A stretch of 64,000 nt of DNA from Paraburkholderia phenoliruptrix (GTDB lineage Bacteria > Pseudomonadota > Gammaproteobacteria > Burkholderiales > Burkholderiaceae). The translations under genes were made by a program, and so were the position numbers. Below are positions 48,663-58,018 of this stretch, piece after piece. The DNA is taken from positions 1 to 64,000 of the forward strand of contig NZ_CADIKB010000015.1 of NCBI RefSeq assembly GCF_902859825.1. The letters run 5' to 3'. Position 1 is the stretch's first letter. Each line of letters begins with the position of its first letter. The notes below the pieces were generated by a model. That model saw nothing but the letters and a program-made list of their open reading frames with translations. It made no database searches and was not told where the DNA came from.

Positions 48663-50123
48663 TCAGACGAGCTCGCGATAGAGCGCCAGATAGCGCTCCG
48701 CCGACGCGCCCCAGCCGAAGTCCTGGCGCATCGCGCGCCGTTGCGCCGCTTTCCATTCGGTGCGCCGGTCCTGCAGCGCGAAGGCGCGGCGGATGGCGGC
48801 CGTCAGGCTGCGCGGCGTGAAATCGTCGAACACGAATCCGGTGGCGAGATCCTCGGCGAGATTTTCAAGCGATGCATCCACCACGGTGTCCGCGAGTCCG
48901 CCCACGCAATGCACGAGCGGGAGCGACCCGTAGGCAAGCGCGTACAGCTGCGTGAGGCCGCACGGCTCGAAGCGGGAAGGCACGGCCACCACGTCGCTGC
49001 CCGCGATGATGGTATGCGCGAGCTGTTCGTCGAAGCCGAGTTCCACCGCCACCGACTCCGGATGCGTCTGCGCGACCCGCTTCAGGCCGTTTTCCAGCGC
49101 CGGGTCGCCGGTGCCGAACACGACGAGCTGGCCACCGCGTTTGACGATCTCCGGCACCGTTTCGAGCAGCAGGTCGAGGCCTTTCTGCTCGGTCAGGCGG
49201 CTCACCACGCCGAACAGCAGCGCATCGCTTTTCTGCGCGAGACCAAAGCGTTTTTGCAAGGCCTCCTTGCACGCGAGCTTGCCGGCGAGGCGCGTCGCGG
49301 TGTAGCGATGCTCGAGGAGCGCGTCGTTCGCGGGGCTCCAGACCGTGTAGTCGACGCCATTCAGAATGCCGCTCAGGTCGTGGGCGCGGCTGCGCAACAG
49401 CCCGTCCAGGCCGCCGCCTTGCGCAAGCGTCTGGATTTCGCGGGCGTAAGTCGGGCTCACGGTCGTGATGCGGTCGCTGTAGTAGAGCCCCGCCTTCAGG
49501 AACGACAGTTGTCCGTAGAATTCGACGCCCTGCATGCTGAAGAAATCGTCCGGCAGGCCGAGCTGGCCGAACTGCTGCGCGGGAAACACACCCTGATATG
49601 CGAGGTTGTGCACCGTAAAGACGCTGCGCGCGGGCGCGCGGCCCTGCTGCCGTTCGGCCGCCTTCAGATAGGCGGCGGCGAGCCCGGCGTGCCAGTCGTG
49701 CGCGTGGACGATCTGCGGCGACCATGCCGGATCGAGCTGCTGCGCGAGTTGCGCGGCGACCCAGCCGAGCAGCGCGAAGCGCTGCGCATTGTCGCCATAG
49801 GGCACGAGTTCGTCGTTCAGATACGGGTTGCCCGGCCGGTCGTATAGCGTGGCCGCGCGAATCGTGTAGACGACGAGTCCGTTCGACGGCAGCGTGCCCT
49901 GTTCCAGCGTGACGCCCGGCGCATCGAAGCGGCGGCCCAGCTGCGCGACGGGGCGCACGTCGTGCAAACCGGCGGCGACGGCCGGAAAGCCTGGCAACAG
50001 CACGCGAACGTCGGCGCCGCGCTCGACGAGCGCGGCCGGCAGCGCGCCCGCGACGTCGGCGAGACCGCCCGTTTTCAGGAGGGGATACAGCTCGCTGGCG
50101 ACGTGGAGGGCGCGAATCGTCAT
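48663..50123 (-). CDS. glgA: Glycogen synthase (ADP-glucose type)
   Basis: 486 residues, GT5 family. It extends alpha-1,4-glucan from ADP-glucose. Motifs: the N-terminal KTGGLADVAGALP (substrate-binding KxGGL), VHAHDWHAGL, FTVHNLAYQG, and the C-terminal SRFEPCGLTQLYALAYGSLP. It lies 60 bases after glgC on the same strand, forming a glgC-glgA operon; glgB and glgP are not in the window. Confidence 0.96.
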   Translation of the reverse strand: MTIRALHVASELYPLLKTGGLADVAGALPAALVERGADVRVLLPGFPAVAAGLHDVRPVAQLGRRFDAPGVTLEQGTLPSNGLVVYTIRAATLYDRPGNPYLNDELVPYGDNAQRFALLGWVAAQLAQQLDPAWSPQIVHAHDWHAGLAAAYLKAAERQQGRAPARSVFTVHNLAYQGVFPAQQFGQLGLPDDFFSMQGVEFYGQLSFLKAGLYYSDRITTVSPTYAREIQTLAQGGGLDGLLRSRAHDLSGILNGVDYTVWSPANDALLEHRYTATRLAGKLACKEALQKRFGLAQKSDALLFGVVSRLTEQKGLDLLLETVPEIVKRGGQLVVFGTGDPALENGLKRVAQTHPESVAVELGFDEQLAHTIIAGSDVVAVPSRFEPCGLTQLYALAYGSLPLVHCVGGLADTVVDASLENLAEDLATGFVFDDFTPRSLTAAIRRAFALQDRRTEWKAAQRRAMRQDFGWGASAERYLALYRELV

Positions 50124-50183
50124 AGGCTCGGTCTCGTTCCTTGAATGCTGTCGACGGTGCAGGCTCGCGGGCGGCGCGCGCGA

Positions 50184-51449
50184 TTACTTCACGTCCTGCC
50201 GCAGCGACTCGGGCGTGACGAGCACGACGCCGTCGTCGGTGCGGTAAAAACGCTCGGCGTCGCGCACCGGATCTTCGCCGATCACCGTTCCGTCGGGAAT
50301 CGCACAACCCCGGTCCACGACCACTTTCTGCAGGCGGCAACTCGCGCCGACGGTGACCTGCGGCAGCAAGACTGCCTCATTGATGTTACAGAACGAACTC
50401 ACCTTGACGTTCGACGACAACACCGAGCGCGAAATCTGCGAGCCCGAGATCACGCAGCCGCCGCATACGATCAGATTGTTGCCGGAGCCTTGCAGGCCCT
50501 TCATGTCGCGCACGAACTTGGCGGGCGGCAACTGCTCCTGGTAAGTCCAGATGGGCCAGCTGCGGTCGTACAGGTCGAGCGTCGGAATGGTCGAGGCGAG
50601 GTCGAGATTGGCGGCCCAATAGGCGTCGATGGTGCCGACGTCGCGCCAGTACGGCTCGACGTTCGGATCCGACGACACGCACGACATGCTGAACGGATGC
50701 GCGATCGCCGTGCCTTGCGTCACGACGCGCGGCAGGATGTCCTTGCCGAAGTCGTGGTCGGTATCCACGCTGGAGATGTTTTCCTCGAGCAGCGAATACA
50801 GGTAGTCGGCGTTGAATACGTAAATGCCCATGCTCGCGAGGGCGGTGTCCGGGCGGCCCGGGATCGACGGCGGGTCGGCCGGCTTTTCGACGAAGCCGGT
50901 AACGCGGCGGTTTTCGTCCACGGCCATCACGCCGAACGCGACCGCGTCCATGCGCGGCACCTCGATGCAGCCGACCGTGCAATCCGCGCCGTTCTCGGCG
51001 TGGTCCGCGATCATGCGCGTGTAATCCATCTTGTAGATGTGATCGCCCGCCAGCACGACCACGTATTTCGGCCGGATCGAACGGATGATGTCGAGGTTCT
51101 GGAACACCGCGTCGGCCGTGCCGCGATACCAGTGCGCGCCTTCCACGCGCTGCTGTGCGGGCCACAGGTCGATGAATTCGCCGAACTCGCCGCGCAGGAA
51201 CCCCCAGCCGCGCTGCAGATGGCGCAGCAGCGAGTGCGCCTTGTATTGGGTCACGACGGCAATGCGGCGGATGCCCGAGTTCAGACAATTGGACAGCGCG
51301 AAGTCGATGATCCGGAATTTGCCGCCGAAATGGACCGCCGGTTTGACGCGCTTGTTGGTGAGCGGCCCGAGCCGCGTGCCGCGGCCGCCGGCGAGCACGA
51401 TGGCGAGGGTGGTGCGTTGCAGATCGTTCAGCCGTGCCGGAGTATGCAT
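50184..51449 (-). CDS. glgC: Glucose-1-phosphate adenylyltransferase
   Basis: 421 residues. It makes ADP-glucose, the committed step of glycogen synthesis. Motifs: [20 protein letters not shown] (nucleotide loop), [33 protein letters not shown], and a left-handed beta-helix C-terminus. AGGAGA is seven bases before the ATG, and a long hairpin lies just upstream in the leader. Confidence 0.97.
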   Translation of the reverse strand: MHTPARLNDLQRTTLAIVLAGGRGTRLGPLTNKRVKPAVHFGGKFRIIDFALSNCLNSGIRRIAVVTQYKAHSLLRHLQRGWGFLRGEFGEFIDLWPAQQRVEGAHWYRGTADAVFQNLDIIRSIRPKYVVVLAGDHIYKMDYTRMIADHAENGADCTVGCIEVPRMDAVAFGVMAVDENRRVTGFVEKPADPPSIPGRPDTALASMGIYVFNADYLYSLLEENISSVDTDHDFGKDILPRVVTQGTAIAHPFSMSCVSSDPNVEPYWRDVGTIDAYWAANLDLASTIPTLDLYDRSWPIWTYQEQLPPAKFVRDMKGLQGSGNNLIVCGGCVISGSQISRSVLSSNVKVSSFCNINEAVLLPQVTVGASCRLQKVVVDRGCAIPDGTVIGEDPVRDAERFYRTDDGVVLVTPESLRQDVK

Positions 51450-51464
51450 GTTCGTCTCCTGTCG

Positions 51465-51496
51465 ACCGCCGTTAGCGCTTCAGCGCTTACGGCGGT
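51465..51496 (-). promoter_or_regulatory. Long hairpin in the glgC leader
   Basis: ACCGCCGTTAGCGC (51465-51478) and GCGCTTACGGCGGT (51483-51496) are 14-base inverted repeats with one mismatch and a four-base loop. It ends a few bases before the glgC ribosome binding site, so it could gate translation or shield the mRNA end. Confidence 0.5.
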
Positions 51497-52137
51497 CCCA
51501 TACAGTTTTATCGTGGTCGGCCGGCGTCGGCGTTTTCGTGGCGCCTGCGCCGGTTACATGTACCTTGTCCGTGGTGCCTGCAATGGATGCTGCTTTACTT
51601 TCCCCGATGCTGCCGGTCGCCAGCTTCTGCATTGATTGAACCTGCGGGCCCGCTGCGCTGGCGAGCCCGTCCCGTAGTTCTAGCACTGAATCGGTTCGCG
51701 CGGGCGACGTTTGTTGGCCACAAGCCGTCTGTGCACTCAACTGCGAACGATCGGCCCTCTCGCGCCGGCCCTCCGTGCGCCACGACACAGAGCGGGCGAG
51801 CTTCGGCGCGCAATATGCGTGCCACCGGGCGCGCGTGCGGGTGAGTGGCCATACGGCGCGTGGCCGTGGTGGTGCCTTCTTTGGCGCGCCGCGTGCATCG
51901 CACGGCGCACGGCGGCCGTTTTGGCGTCTGGTTGGGGCGCTGCTTTCGCGGCTGCTTTCGACACCTTCGCCGCCGCTGTGGTCGCTTTCGCGGCTTTGCA
52001 CGCGTCGCTGCGTGCTCGCGGCGGGCGTCGTAGAATCGGTTGCGACCTGGCGGCGGGCCGACACCCGCGTGCGGCGGGTTTTCGATGTGCGCATGCCGCT
52101 GCCCATCCGCATCCTTTCCCCGACTCTTTTGCAGACA
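51497..52137. other. Intergenic region between glgC and the hydrolase
   Basis: About 640 bases. The reverse strand has an open frame (52138 to 51737) with an Ala/Lys then His-rich run (KAAKATTAAAKVSKAAAK, RRHHHGHAP), but it starts opposite the hydrolase signal peptide and has no ribosome site. I do not annotate it as a gene. Confidence 0.4.
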
Positions 52138-53307
52138 ATGCCCATCAGCTTTCGCCGTCTTTCATCGCTAGTCACGCTTAGTGTGGCCGCGTTGTTTACG
52201 CTGCCCAACGCGCTTGCCGCTTCGCCCGAAGCGCCGGAAGCGGGCTCGGGCTCGCCGGCTCAACCGGCGGTCGCCGTGTCAAGCGCGGCCGCCAGCGGCA
52301 CAGCCGAGGCCGCCGCGCCGGCCGCCACCAACGCCAACGCCAACGCCAACGCCAACGCCGGCCCGGCCTACGGCGCAGAATTGCAGGGCTTCACCTATCC
52401 CGCGCCGGTTGGCCAATACCCGTTCACATCGCAAGGCGTTGCGCTGCACATGGCCTATATGGACATCAAACCGGCGCACCCGAACGGCCGTACGGCAGTG
52501 CTTCTGCACGGCAAGAATTTTTGCGCGGCGACGTGGCAGGGGACCATCCAGCGGCTCAGCGAAGCGGGGTATCGCGTGATCGCGCCGGACCAGATCGGCT
52601 TTTGCAAGTCGAGCAAGCCCGAGCACTATCAGTACAGTTTTCAGCAACTGGCGCGTAATACGCATGCGCTGCTCGAGTCGCTCGGCGTGAAGGAGGCGAC
52701 CATCATCGGCCATTCGACCGGCGGCATGCTCGCCGTGCGTTACGCGCTGATGTATCCGCGCGACACGCAGCAGCTGGTGCTCGTCAATCCGATCGGGCTC
52801 GAGGACTGGAAGGCGAAGGGCGTGCCGTCGCTGTCGGTGGACGACTGGTATCGGCGCGAATTGAAGACGAGCGCCGACGGCATTCGCCGCTACGAGCAGT
52901 CGACCTATTACGCCGGCCAATGGCGCGCGGACTACGAACCGTGGGTGCAGATGCTCGCGGGCCTGTACCGGGGGCCGGGCAAGCAGATCGTCGCGTGGAA
53001 TTCCGCGCTGCTTTACGACATGATCTATACGCAGCCGGTCGTCTATGAGTTCGGCCAGCTGAGCATGCCCACGCTGCTCCTGATCGGCCAGAAGGACACC
53101 ACCGCAATCGGCAAGGATGCCGCCTCACCGGAGGTGCGCGCGAAGATCGGCCACTATCCGGAGCTGGGCAGGGCCGCGGCGAAAGCGATCCCGCATGCGA
53201 CGCTCGTCGAATTCGCCGATCTCGGTCATGCACCGCAAATGCAGGACCCCGAAGCGTTTCACAAGGCGCTGCTCGACGGACTGGCGGCCGTGGGGGCAAA
53301 TCGCTGA
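52138..53307 (+). CDS. Exported alpha/beta hydrolase
   Basis: 389 residues. Signal peptide (RLSSLVTLSVAALFTLPNALA) at the N-terminus, then a 50-residue Ala/Asn/Pro linker with five AACGCC repeats coding Asn-Ala. The hydrolase fold follows: oxyanion region HGKNFCAATW, nucleophile S193 in GHSTGG, acid in GQKDTTAIG and histidine in DLGHAPQ. Probably an esterase or lipase-like enzyme in the periplasm or outside. The ATG at 52093 is an alternative start; the long frame further upstream is unlikely. Confidence 0.87.
   Translation: MPISFRRLSSLVTLSVAALFTLPNALAASPEAPEAGSGSPAQPAVAVSSAAASGTAEAAAPAATNANANANANAGPAYGAELQGFTYPAPVGQYPFTSQGVALHMAYMDIKPAHPNGRTAVLLHGKNFCAATWQGTIQRLSEAGYRVIAPDQIGFCKSSKPEHYQYSFQQLARNTHALLESLGVKEATIIGHSTGGMLAVRYALMYPRDTQQLVLVNPIGLEDWKAKGVPSLSVDDWYRRELKTSADGIRRYEQSTYYAGQWRADYEPWVQMLAGLYRGPGKQIVAWNSALLYDMIYTQPVVYEFGQLSMPTLLLIGQKDTTAIGKDAASPEVRAKIGHYPELGRAAAKAIPHATLVEFADLGHAPQMQDPEAFHKALLDGLAAVGANR
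52330..52359 (+). repeat. Five tandem AACGCC hexamers inside the hydrolase gene
   Basis: Perfect 6-base units coding five Asn-Ala pairs in the linker behind the signal peptide. Slippage would change the linker length without a frameshift. Confidence 0.85.
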
Positions 53308-53400
53308 GTTCGCCAAACGTGAAGGGAAGGGGCTCACGCAGCCCCCATCCGATGGGCGGAAGAAGGGCGACGGCATGCGCTGCTTTTTGCGAGCGGTGCT

Positions 53401-54396
53401 TTACTGCGCGCCCGCGAGTTCCTCGCGAATTTCCGCCCCGATTTCAAACGAGCGCAGCCGCGCCTCGTGGTCGTAGATTTGTGCGGTCAGCATCAACTCG
53501 TCGGCGCCCGTCTGCGCGATGATCGACTTCAAGCCCTCGCGTACCGCATCGCGATCGCCGATCGCCGTGCAAGCGAGCGAATGCGCGACCGAATTCAGCT
53601 CCGCTTCTGAAGCGGCCAACTGCTCCACCGGCGGCTGCAACTGCCCGGGTGTGCCGCGTCGCAAGTTGATGAACTGCTGCTGAAGCGATGTGAAAAGGCG
53701 TCGCGCCTCCTCGTTGGTTTCGGCTGCGAAGAGGTTCACGCCGACCATCGCATAGGGCTTATCGAGCGTCTCCGAAGGACGGAATTGCGAGCGATATACC
53801 TGCAACGCCGTCAACAGGTAGTCCGGCGCGAAATGCGATGCGAACGCAAACGGCAAGCCGAGCGCCGCCGCAAGCTGCGCGCTGAAGAGCGACGAACCGA
53901 GCAGCCAGAGCGGCACATGGAGGCCCGCGCCGGGCACGGCACGAATGCGCTGGCCCGCGACCGGAGCGGCGAAATAACGCTGCAATTCGACGACGTCGTC
54001 GGGGAACGAGTCCGCGCTGTTCTGCAGATCGCGGCGCAGCGCGCGAGCCGTGGTTTGATCCGTGCCCGGCGCGCGTCCGAGCCCCAGGTCGATACGGCCG
54101 GGATAAAGCGATTCGAGCGTGCCGAACTGTTCGGCGATCACGAGCGGCGCATGATTGGGCAGCATGACGCCGCCGGAACCGACGCGGATCGTCTTCGTGC
54201 CGCCCGCCACATAGCCGATCACGACCGAGGTCGCCGCGCTCGCAATGCCCGTCATGTTGTGATGCTCGGCGAGCCAGAAGCGCCGGTAATTCCAGCGTTC
54301 CGCGTGCTGCGCGAGATCGAGCGTGTTCCTGAAGGCATCCGCTGGCGTGGCGCCCGCGATGACGGGCGAGAGGTCGAGGACCGAAAAGGGGATCAT
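53401..54396 (-). CDS. LLM-class flavin-dependent oxidoreductase
   Basis: 331 residues, bacterial luciferase-like TIM barrel (type 1 subfamily with FMNH2/F420-like binding). Motifs: [20 protein letters not shown] at the start, [19 protein letters not shown] and [23 protein letters not shown] at 54396 is the family start. Substrate unknown. It converges on the hydrolase gene and is divergent from the thiol dioxygenase. Confidence 0.92.
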   Translation of the reverse strand: MIPFSVLDLSPVIAGATPADAFRNTLDLAQHAERWNYRRFWLAEHHNMTGIASAATSVVIGYVAGGTKTIRVGSGGVMLPNHAPLVIAEQFGTLESLYPGRIDLGLGRAPGTDQTTARALRRDLQNSADSFPDDVVELQRYFAAPVAGQRIRAVPGAGLHVPLWLLGSSLFSAQLAAALGLPFAFASHFAPDYLLTALQVYRSQFRPSETLDKPYAMVGVNLFAAETNEEARRLFTSLQQQFINLRRGTPGQLQPPVEQLAASEAELNSVAHSLACTAIGDRDAVREGLKSIIAQTGADELMLTAQIYDHEARLRSFEIGAEIREELAGAQ

Positions 54397-54714
54397 TGCT
54401 GTTCGCTTGCTGTTTCTGGCGCTTTCACGCGATGGGGCATTCTCGCAAAGCTCCCGGCTTTCTGCTGGCGACGCCGACATGTCCACGTTTGCGGCAAGGT
54501 TTATGCGGGATTGGCGTGCAGGATGGACAGCGGGAGCCACACCGTTCCATGCAAGTTCGATATAGATATGGCTGATCGATATTTAACAGGCGCATGTTGC
54601 ACTGCTACCGTGAGCGCCTCTGCCGCACGGTGCCTCTCGCGGAGCCGGCACTTGAGCACCCTTTCCGAGGCTGCACCGTTGTGGACCGCTGTGGCGTAAG
54701 CACGCCCGCTGACA

Positions 54715-55185
54715 GTGCACGAGGCGTCGCGCGCGCCGATTTTTCGAAAGTACCTGTCGCACGCGGACTCGCGGCAGCGCTTTCCGATTGTGAGCCTCGT
54801 ATGGGGACGAGATCCGGCGACGCCGGTGCACGACCACCTGGTGTGGGCCTTGATCGGCGTGCCACGTGGCGCGGAAATTGCGCAGCGTTACCGTGTCGCG
54901 GCCGGTGGCGAAGTCGTCGAAGCGGGCGCTCGGAAGCGCCTCGTCGCCGGTGCCGTGGATGCCGTGTCGCCGCGCGTCGGCGATATTCATCGCGCGGGCA
55001 ATGCCGCGGGCAATGCATTTGGTGACCGTACGTCGATCAGCATTCACGTGTACGGTGGAAGTATCGGCGCGCCCGGCCGTTCGGTGTATCCGGGCAGCGC
55101 CGGCCGCAAACAGTTTGTGTCCGGCTGCCCGAACGACGTGCTGCCGAACATCTGGAATGTGTCGAAGGAGTCCCCGATCTCATGA
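54715..55185 (+). CDS. Cysteine/3-mercaptopropionate dioxygenase family protein, 5' end damaged
   Basis: 156 residues from GTG at 54715, about 40 shorter than full-length relatives. The cupin core is intact: RFPIVSLVWG, TPVHDHLVWALIG with two iron histidines, and SISIHVYGG with the third. In the same frame upstream, 54568-54696 codes a stretch like the missing N-terminal helices (LSTLSEAAPLWTAVA) but is cut off by a TAA at 54697. The gene may be a recent nonsense pseudogene or may use the internal GTG. Thiol dioxygenases turn cysteine or mercaptopropionate into sulfinates. The stop overlaps the rhodanese start (ATGA), so the products are coupled in a sulfur pathway. Confidence 0.75.
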   Translation: MHEASRAPIFRKYLSHADSRQRFPIVSLVWGRDPATPVHDHLVWALIGVPRGAEIAQRYRVAAGGEVVEAGARKRLVAGAVDAVSPRVGDIHRAGNAAGNAFGDRTSISIHVYGGSIGAPGRSVYPGSAGRKQFVSGCPNDVLPNIWNVSKESPIS

Positions 55186-56783
55186 CTTTCGTGAAAGATT
55201 TTCGTACCCGGTCTTATGCAGACGTGCGCCGCGCACTGCTCGAACGCGAGGAAATCGCGTTCGTCGATGTTCGCGAGGAAGACCCGCACGCGCGCAGTCA
55301 TCCGCTTTTTGCCGCGAATCTGCCGCTTTCGCGGCTCGAACTGGACGCGCCGGTGCGCCTGCCGCGCCGCGACGTGCCGATCGTCGTGCTCGACGACGGC
55401 GAGGGGCTCGCGCAGCGCGCCGCCGAGCGCTTCGAGAGCCTCGGCTATACCGACGTCGCCTTGCTCGAAGGCGGCTTGCAAGGCTGGCGCAAGGCCGGCG
55501 GCGAGTTGTTCCAGGACGTCAATGTGCCGAGCAAGGCGTTCGGCGAACTGGTGGAAAGCGTGCGCCATACGCCGTCGCTGCCGGCGCAGCAGGTGCAGGC
55601 GCTGCTCGATCGCGAAGAGAACGTGGTCGTGCTCGACGCGCGCCGTTTCGACGAATATCAGACCATGAACATTCCCGGCAGCATCAGCGTGCCGGGCGCG
55701 GAACTGGTGCTGCGCGCGCGTGAGCTCGCGCCCGACCCGGCGACGCGGATCATTGTCAATTGCGCGGGACGCACGCGCAGCATCATCGGCGCGCAGTCGC
55801 TGATCAATGCAGGCGTGCCGAACCCGGTTGCCGCGCTGCGCAACGGCACCATCGGCTGGACGCTCGCGGGGCAGCCGCTCGCGCACGGCAGCTCGCGCCG
55901 GCCGGACCCGGTTGTCGACGACGCGCTGCGTCTTGTCGCCGCCGACGGCGCGCGCTCCGTCGCCGACCGTGCCAAAGTGGGCCGCACATCGCGCGACGAA
56001 GCGCGCCGCTGGGCCGACGAAGCGGTGCGCACCGTCTATCGCTTCGACGTGCGCACGCCGGAGGAATACGAAGCGGGCCACGTGCCGGGCTTTCGCTCCG
56101 CGCCCGGCGGTCAGCTCGTGCAGGAAACGGAGATGTTCGCGCCGGTGCGCGGCGCGCGCGTGATCCTCGCGGACAGCGACGGCGTGCGCGCGAACATGAC
56201 GGCGTCGTGGCTCGCGCAAATGAACATCGAGGTGTACGTGGTGGACGGCTTGACTGCCGCCGACTTCGCGGAAAAAGGCGCGGCGCCCGCGGCGCGCTTT
56301 GCGCCGCAGCCACCCGACGCGGATGAAATCTCGTCGGCCGAGCTGGCCGCGCTGCTTCAATCGCCGGGCACGGTGGTACTCGATTTCACGAGCAGCGCGA
56401 ACTATGTGAAGCGCCACATTCCCGGCGCGTGGTTCGCGATCCGCAGCCAGTTAGAGACGGCGTTGCATAAGCTGCCTGACGCGCGACGCTATGTGCTCAC
56501 GTGCGGCAGCAGCCTGCTCGCGCGCTTTGCCGCGCCCGAAGTGGCGGTGCTCACAGGCAAGCCCGTGCAGGTGCTGACAGGCGGCACGGCGGCGTGGGTC
56601 GAAGCGGGGCTGCCGGTGGAAAGCGGCGAGACGCGGCTGGCGTCGCCGCGCATCGACCGGTACCACCGTCCTTATGAAGGCACGGACAACGCGCGCGAGG
56701 CGATGAACGCGTACCTCGAGTGGGAATACGGACTGGTTGCGCAGCTCGCTCGCGACGGCACGCATGGATTCCATGTAATCTGA
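55182..56783 (+). CDS. Four-domain rhodanese-type sulfurtransferase
   Basis: 533 residues with four tandem rhodanese domains (about 10-110, 125-235, 265-375 and 385-495). Active-site cysteines are present in domain 2 (NCAGRTRS) and probably domain 4 (LTCGSSLLA). Domains 1 (VVLDDGEG) and 3 (ILADSDG) have aspartate there and should be catalytically dead, perhaps structural. It likely moves sulfane sulfur produced alongside the upstream thiol dioxygenase, with which it overlaps by four bases. Confidence 0.9.
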   Translation: MTFVKDFRTRSYADVRRALLEREEIAFVDVREEDPHARSHPLFAANLPLSRLELDAPVRLPRRDVPIVVLDDGEGLAQRAAERFESLGYTDVALLEGGLQGWRKAGGELFQDVNVPSKAFGELVESVRHTPSLPAQQVQALLDREENVVVLDARRFDEYQTMNIPGSISVPGAELVLRARELAPDPATRIIVNCAGRTRSIIGAQSLINAGVPNPVAALRNGTIGWTLAGQPLAHGSSRRPDPVVDDALRLVAADGARSVADRAKVGRTSRDEARRWADEAVRTVYRFDVRTPEEYEAGHVPGFRSAPGGQLVQETEMFAPVRGARVILADSDGVRANMTASWLAQMNIEVYVVDGLTAADFAEKGAAPAARFAPQPPDADEISSAELAALLQSPGTVVLDFTSSANYVKRHIPGAWFAIRSQLETALHKLPDARRYVLTCGSSLLARFAAPEVAVLTGKPVQVLTGGTAAWVEAGLPVESGETRLASPRIDRYHRPYEGTDNAREAMNAYLEWEYGLVAQLARDGTHGFHVI

Positions 56784-57158
56784 CGGCGGTTGCCGTTGGA
56801 GTTGCAGGCCGCGACACATTCCCGCTGAAGTTGCACGGACTCGCGCTGATTTTCACTGCACTGCACGGCGCGCGGCGAAATCCTCTGCCAATTCGGTGTA
56901 AACGCGCTCTCGTCTAAAGCCGCCGATCCCGTTAGATTAACGTCACTTGGAAGGCTTAATGAGGGGACCAGGGCGACCGGACAAGCAGCGGTTCGTCATT
57001 TCCAGCGATGGCATGAGGTGAGCGGCCAAGGTCGTTCATCGCCGCGCCGGAACGGGACCGCTGCGCGTCGTCCCGCCTGCAGGCCGCCCGGCCTGTCAAA
57101 CTTCTTCCGGCGTACTGACCGTACCTGCCGTTAGCGCGGCTTGAATGCCGCCTCGCAT
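56784..57158 (+). ncRNA. Possible untranslated RNA ending at a strong terminator
   Basis: The 375 bases after the rhodanese gene contain no credible ORF but end at a strong factor-independent terminator (57159-57187). A -10-like TAGATT lies near 56933. The segment has GC-rich self-complementary blocks around 57040-57130. Either it is a long 3' UTR or a separate small RNA. No known RNA family was recognised. Confidence 0.3.
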
Positions 57159-57187
57159 GGCGACGCTTTGCACAGCGTCGCCTTTTT
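57159..57187 (+). terminator. Rho-independent terminator
   Basis: GGCGACGCT (57159-57167) pairs perfectly with AGCGTCGCC (57174-57182) around TTGCAC, followed by TTTTT (57183-57187). Confidence 0.92.
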
Positions 57188-57435
57188 GCTTTCTGTTGCG
57201 TCTGTTGCTGTTTGCAATAAATCCGGCGCAGAGCGCGTCAGCCTCGAAAAAACCCTTTATATGCGGCTTTTTCTGCCCGCACGGCCCGTATCACCGCGAT
57301 GTGTCAGGCGGCGCTTGCGCTCGCGGTTTTCGCCTCGCGCGGTTATCCTGTAGCGCGCCCCCAGGCAAGTTCTGTGGGGAATCACTACACAACCGATGCA
57401 GGCATTCGCGCCCGCATCGCTACAGGAAATTCGCT
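57188..57435. other. Promoter region of the BamE-like lipoprotein gene
   Basis: Less GC-rich around 57190-57270 with AAAAAA and TTTATAT tracts. A small stem GATGC/GCATC lies at about 57394-57417, shortly before the ribosome binding site. No gene was seen. Confidence 0.4.
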
Positions 57436-57987
57436 GTGAGCCTGAGACTGCCTATTGTCGCCATGCTGGTCGCGTGCATCGCGCTCACCGCGTGCGACGA
57501 CCAACAGAGCGAGCGCGCCGTGCAAAAAATCAAGGACCTGTTCAACGCCGTGAAGCCCGACGCACTGCTGCTCAAGAACATGACGCCCGGCGTCACGACC
57601 GAAGCGCAGATCCGCGAGCAGATGGGCAAGCCCGAAACCGAACGTACCTATACCGACGGTTCCAAACGCTTCGAATATCCACGTGGTCCGCAAGGTTTGA
57701 ATACGTACATGGTAAATATTGACCGTGACGGTAAACTGCAATCCATCACGCAGGTGTTGACCGCAGCGAATTTCGGCAAGATCCGCATCGGCATGACGGA
57801 AGACGAGGTGCGGCGGCTGCTCGGCAAACCGGGCGAGGTCGCGGTCTTTCCGCTCAAGCCGGAGACGGTGTGGAGCTGGAAGTGGCGCGAAGGCGGTGTG
57901 ACGGAAGAAGGCATTTTCAACGTGCACTTCGACCAGAATCACCAGGTGTACACAACGTCGCGTTCGGATGTCGTGCGCGGGCGCTAG
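57436..57987 (+). CDS. Lipoprotein with two BamE/SmpA-like domains
   Basis: 183 residues. A signal peptide ends with lipobox LTAC, giving an anchored lipoprotein. Two repeats follow the SmpA/OmlA pattern: LLKNMTPGVTTEAQIREQMG with KPETERTYTDGSKRFEYPRG, and KIRIGMTEDEVRRLLGKPGE with TVWSWKWREGG. BamE-like proteins act at the outer membrane; a duplicated form differs from canonical single-domain BamE. GTG at 57436 has AGGAAA upstream and puts the signal peptide at the N-terminus. Confidence 0.88.
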   Translation: MSLRLPIVAMLVACIALTACDDQQSERAVQKIKDLFNAVKPDALLLKNMTPGVTTEAQIREQMGKPETERTYTDGSKRFEYPRGPQGLNTYMVNIDRDGKLQSITQVLTAANFGKIRIGMTEDEVRRLLGKPGEVAVFPLKPETVWSWKWREGGVTEEGIFNVHFDQNHQVYTTSRSDVVRGR

Positions 57988-58018
57988 AAGCAACGAAAAA
58001 CAGAAAGACGGGGGCATC

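Noticed and set aside
51480..52208. Reverse-strand frames between glgC and the hydrolase, including a Lys/Ala/His-rich one
   Set aside because: They overlap the hydrolase signal peptide antisense, lack a ribosome binding site, and resemble no histone-like family beyond composition.
56940..57130. Known structural RNA such as RNase P, 6S or tmRNA in the gap after the rhodanese gene
   Set aside because: Hallmark sequences of these RNAs were not found; only an unassigned transcript candidate remains.
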